DNA from: Bryobacterales bacterium
GTDB taxonomy: Bacteria > Acidobacteriota > Terriglobia > Bryobacterales > Bryobacteraceae
Assembly: GCA_003139735.1 (NCBI GenBank)
Contig: PLGA01000167.1
Span: forward strand, 402-8,840
Direction of reading: 5' to 3'
DNA length: 8,439 nt
The position numbers and the translations under genes are program-made. Of the stretch, positions 7,078-8,439 are shown piece by piece (the first letter of the stretch is position 1; every line of letters starts with the position of its first letter). Below the pieces are notes generated by a model. It saw only the letters and a program-made list of their open reading frames with translations, was not told the origin of the DNA and did not search any database.

Positions 7078-7617
7078 ATGGGACAGGTAACGCTGGAAAT
7101 CAACGGGAAATCGGTTCAGGCTTCGCAGGGGATCACCATCCTGCAAGCCGCGAAATCCGCGGGCGTCGAGATTCCGACGCTATGCGACGACGGCAGACTG
7201 GAGCCTTACGGCGCATGCCGCATGTGCATGGTGGAGATCGAGAAGAAGGGCCGCACCAGGCTGGTGGCTTCCTGCCTCTACCCGGTAGAGGAGGGCTTGA
7301 GCGTTCAGACGGAGTCCGCGAAGGTGACCAAAATTCGCAAGATGCTGGTGGAGCTTCTGTGGCCCGCCGGACAGCAATATGCGAAGAAGTACGGCGTGAC
7401 CCGATCGCGATTCGCGACGGGAATGGCCGATTGCAGCCTCTGCGGCTTATGCGTTCGCTATTGCGCGGAAGTCAAGAAATCGAACGCGCTGTATTTTAAG
7501 GGACGTGGGATTGACCGCAAACCCGCGTTGGTGGATGGTCCGCACGCGACGTGCAGCAGCTGCGGAGAGTGCTTCTCGCTTTGCAGCGGTGGTTGGGTGG
7601 TGGCTTCGCGGGCATAG
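7078..7617 (+). CDS. HoxU/NuoG-N-terminal-like ferredoxin subunit ([2Fe-2S] plus two [4Fe-4S] motifs)
   Basis: This 179-residue iron-sulfur protein resembles the N-terminal part of NuoG, HydA and HoxU. A plant-type [2Fe-2S] domain uses C36, C47, C50 and C66 (TLC, then YGACRMC). Two CxxCxxCxxxC motifs follow: C119/C122/C125/C129 (CSLCGLCVRYC) and C159/C162/C165/C169 (CSSCGECFSLC). It lacks the His-Cys [4Fe-4S] module normally found between them in NuoG/HoxU, and has no catalytic domain. The last motif is followed by SGG rather than the usual Pro-Thr-Gly, and the protein ends ten residues later, shorter than HoxU (~200-240). RBS GGGAG (7067-7071) lies 6 bases before ATG 7078, and the gene starts 12 bases after the NuoF-like gene. 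It would carry electrons from the NADH-oxidising subunit to an unidentified acceptor or catalytic partner. Last gene of the operon. Confidence 0.88.
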   Translation: MGQVTLEINGKSVQASQGITILQAAKSAGVEIPTLCDDGRLEPYGACRMCMVEIEKKGRTRLVASCLYPVEEGLSVQTESAKVTKIRKMLVELLWPAGQQYAKKYGVTRSRFATGMADCSLCGLCVRYCAEVKKSNALYFKGRGIDRKPALVDGPHATCSSCGECFSLCSGGWVVASRA

Positions 7618-7643
7618 GAACGGTAGACTACGTTCGATAGCCG

Positions 7644-7672
7644 GGACGGTGGCGTCGCCGCCGCCCCGGTCC
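7644..7672. terminator. GC-rich hairpin between convergent genes, possible two-way terminator
   Basis: GGAC-GGTGGCG (7644-7654), loop TCGC, and CGCCGCC (7659-7665) with GTCC (7669-7672) form an 11-pair stem with one G-U pair and a 3-base bulge. It fills most of the 57-base gap between the ferredoxin gene and the convergent deoC. Position and stability suit termination from both sides, but there is no T-tract on either strand, so efficiency is uncertain. Confidence 0.45.
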
Positions 7673-7674
7673 GA

Positions 7675-8367
7675 TCATAAGGCTATTCCGGCGAGGCGCT
7701 GCTTGCATTCGTCGAGCATCTGGGCGGTTCGGGTGGCGCCGGACCGGGAGACCCCGATAGAGCGCACTTCGAGCAGCGCATCGAGCGTGCGGATGCCGCC
7801 GGCGGCCTTGATGCGAACGCTCGGAGGGGAGTGCCGGCGCATCAGCTTGAGGTCCTCGAGGGTGGCGCCGCCCGTGCCGTAACCGGTGGAAGTCTTTACG
7901 AAATCGGCGCCGAGTTCCGCGCAGATCTCACAGAGGCGGATCTTGTGCTCGTCCCGCAGATAGCAGTTCTCGAAGATGACCTTGACGATCGCGCCGGCCT
8001 GGTGGGTGGTTTCGGCGACGGCCCGGATGTCCTCGCGCACGAAGGCCCAGTCGAGGCTGAGGACTTTGCCGATATTCACGACCATGTCCAGCTCCGTGGC
8101 GCCATCGTCCAGGGCCTGCCGCGCTTCGGCCAGCTTGACGGCGGTTTTGTGGCCCCCGTGCGGGAATCCGATTACGGTACTCGCGGCCACGCCGCTCTCC
8201 GCCAGCAACTCCGCGCACCTTCGGGCATAATATGGCTTGACGCAGGCGGAGGCGACGCGATAGTCGCGCGCCAGGCGGCATCCCGCATCGAGCTCCGCGT
8301 CGGTCATGACGGGGTTGAGCAGGGAATGGTCGATCATCTTGGAAATGTCGAGGTAGTTGTAGTCCAT
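7675..8367 (-). CDS. deoC: Deoxyribose-phosphate aldolase
   Basis: This 230-residue cytoplasmic class I aldolase cleaves 2-deoxyribose-5-phosphate to glyceraldehyde-3-phosphate and acetaldehyde in deoxynucleoside breakdown. The DeoC TIM-barrel motifs appear in order: IDHSLLNP (12-19), VIGFPHGGH (65-73), ELDMVVNIG with D94, FVKTSTGY with Schiff-base lysine K158, and IKAAGGIR with the second active-site lysine K187. These match the Asp-Lys-Lys set of the family. The C-terminal VSRSGATRTAQML differs from the E. coli-type ending but fits the shorter bacterial DeoC branch. The start is the only ATG before an in-frame TAA eight codons upstream. A GGAGG site lies 12 bases upstream, a slightly long spacing. 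It is convergent to the redox operon, with no evident functional link. Confidence 0.95.
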   Translation of the reverse strand: MDYNYLDISKMIDHSLLNPVMTDAELDAGCRLARDYRVASACVKPYYARRCAELLAESGVAASTVIGFPHGGHKTAVKLAEARQALDDGATELDMVVNIGKVLSLDWAFVREDIRAVAETTHQAGAIVKVIFENCYLRDEHKIRLCEICAELGADFVKTSTGYGTGGATLEDLKLMRRHSPPSVRIKAAGGIRTLDALLEVRSIGVSRSGATRTAQMLDECKQRLAGIAL

Positions 8368-8379
8368 GGGTTGGCTCGA

Positions 8380-8390
8380 CCTCCGTTATA
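8380..8390 (-). promoter_or_regulatory. RBS and possible -10 element upstream of deoC
   Basis: On the minus strand, TATAAC (complement of 8385-8390) is directly followed by GGAGG (complement of 8380-8384), 12 bases before the deoC ATG. TATAAC matches five of six -10 positions, but no good -35 lies at the right distance. The RBS is the firmer part of this call. The remaining bases to the window end hold nothing else recognisable. Confidence 0.35.
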
Positions 8391-8439
8391 GCAGCCGGAT
8401 GGGGCGGGCGAGCAAACACGAAGAACGCCGGCACGGACG

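Noticed and set aside
5140..7617. Redox genes as a fragment of respiratory complex I (nuoEFG)
   Set aside because: The NuoF-like protein has additional N- and C-terminal FeS domains, the NuoG-like protein is only 179 aa without the His-Cys cluster, and no other nuo genes are present. It fits the NAD-linked hydrogenase/formate dehydrogenase-type diaphorase family better.
7831..8391. Plus-strand ORF of 186 aa opposite deoC
   Set aside because: deoC on the minus strand has all catalytic motifs and an RBS. The opposite frame shows no recognisable domain and is a shadow.

Overview
High-GC bacterial DNA with tightly packed genes and an NtrC/sigma-54 regulatory style. The resemblance of several products to acidobacterial proteins, and a GC-rich intergenic inverted repeat of a kind I associate with Acidobacteriota (Solibacter/Bryobacterales), suggest that phylum. 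This placement is an inference from memory. No tRNA, rRNA, CRISPR array, transposase or other mobile gene was seen.

Layout. (1) 1-453: the 3' part of a hydroxypyruvate isomerase-like TIM-barrel gene, cut by the window edge. (2) 509-3810: a two-gene signalling operon, with a membrane Cache-HAMP histidine kinase followed by an NtrC-family sigma-54 activator, joined by a TAATG overlap. (3) 3811-4033: a regulatory intergenic region with a REP-like inverted repeat, a GGTAC-based palindrome that could be the activator's upstream site, and a well-formed -24/-12 (sigma-54) promoter. (4) 4034-7617: three co-oriented redox genes. The first fuses a complete response-regulator receiver domain to a NuoE/HydC-type [2Fe-2S] subunit. 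The second is a NuoF/HydB-type NADH/FMN/FeS subunit with extra FeS domains at both ends. The third is a short HoxU/NuoG-N-terminal-like ferredoxin. (5) 7644-7672: a GC-rich hairpin between convergent genes. (6) 7675-8367, minus strand: deoC, deoxyribose-phosphate aldolase.

How it may work together. The kinase would sense an extracytoplasmic ligand through its Cache domain and phosphorylate the NtrC-type regulator. The regulator would then activate the sigma-54 promoter just upstream of the redox operon. The operon's first product carries its own receiver with all key residues, so the same kinase could also phosphorylate the redox enzyme directly. The three redox subunits form a complete NADH-oxidising (diaphorase) module like those of NAD-linked or electron-bifurcating hydrogenases and formate dehydrogenases. 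No hydrogenase, formate dehydrogenase or other catalytic subunit is encoded beside them. The operon ends 57 bases before a convergent gene, so this looks like an orphan, signal-controlled NADH/FeS electron-transfer complex. This is the most notable content of the window. The flanking isomerase and deoC genes have no evident link to it.
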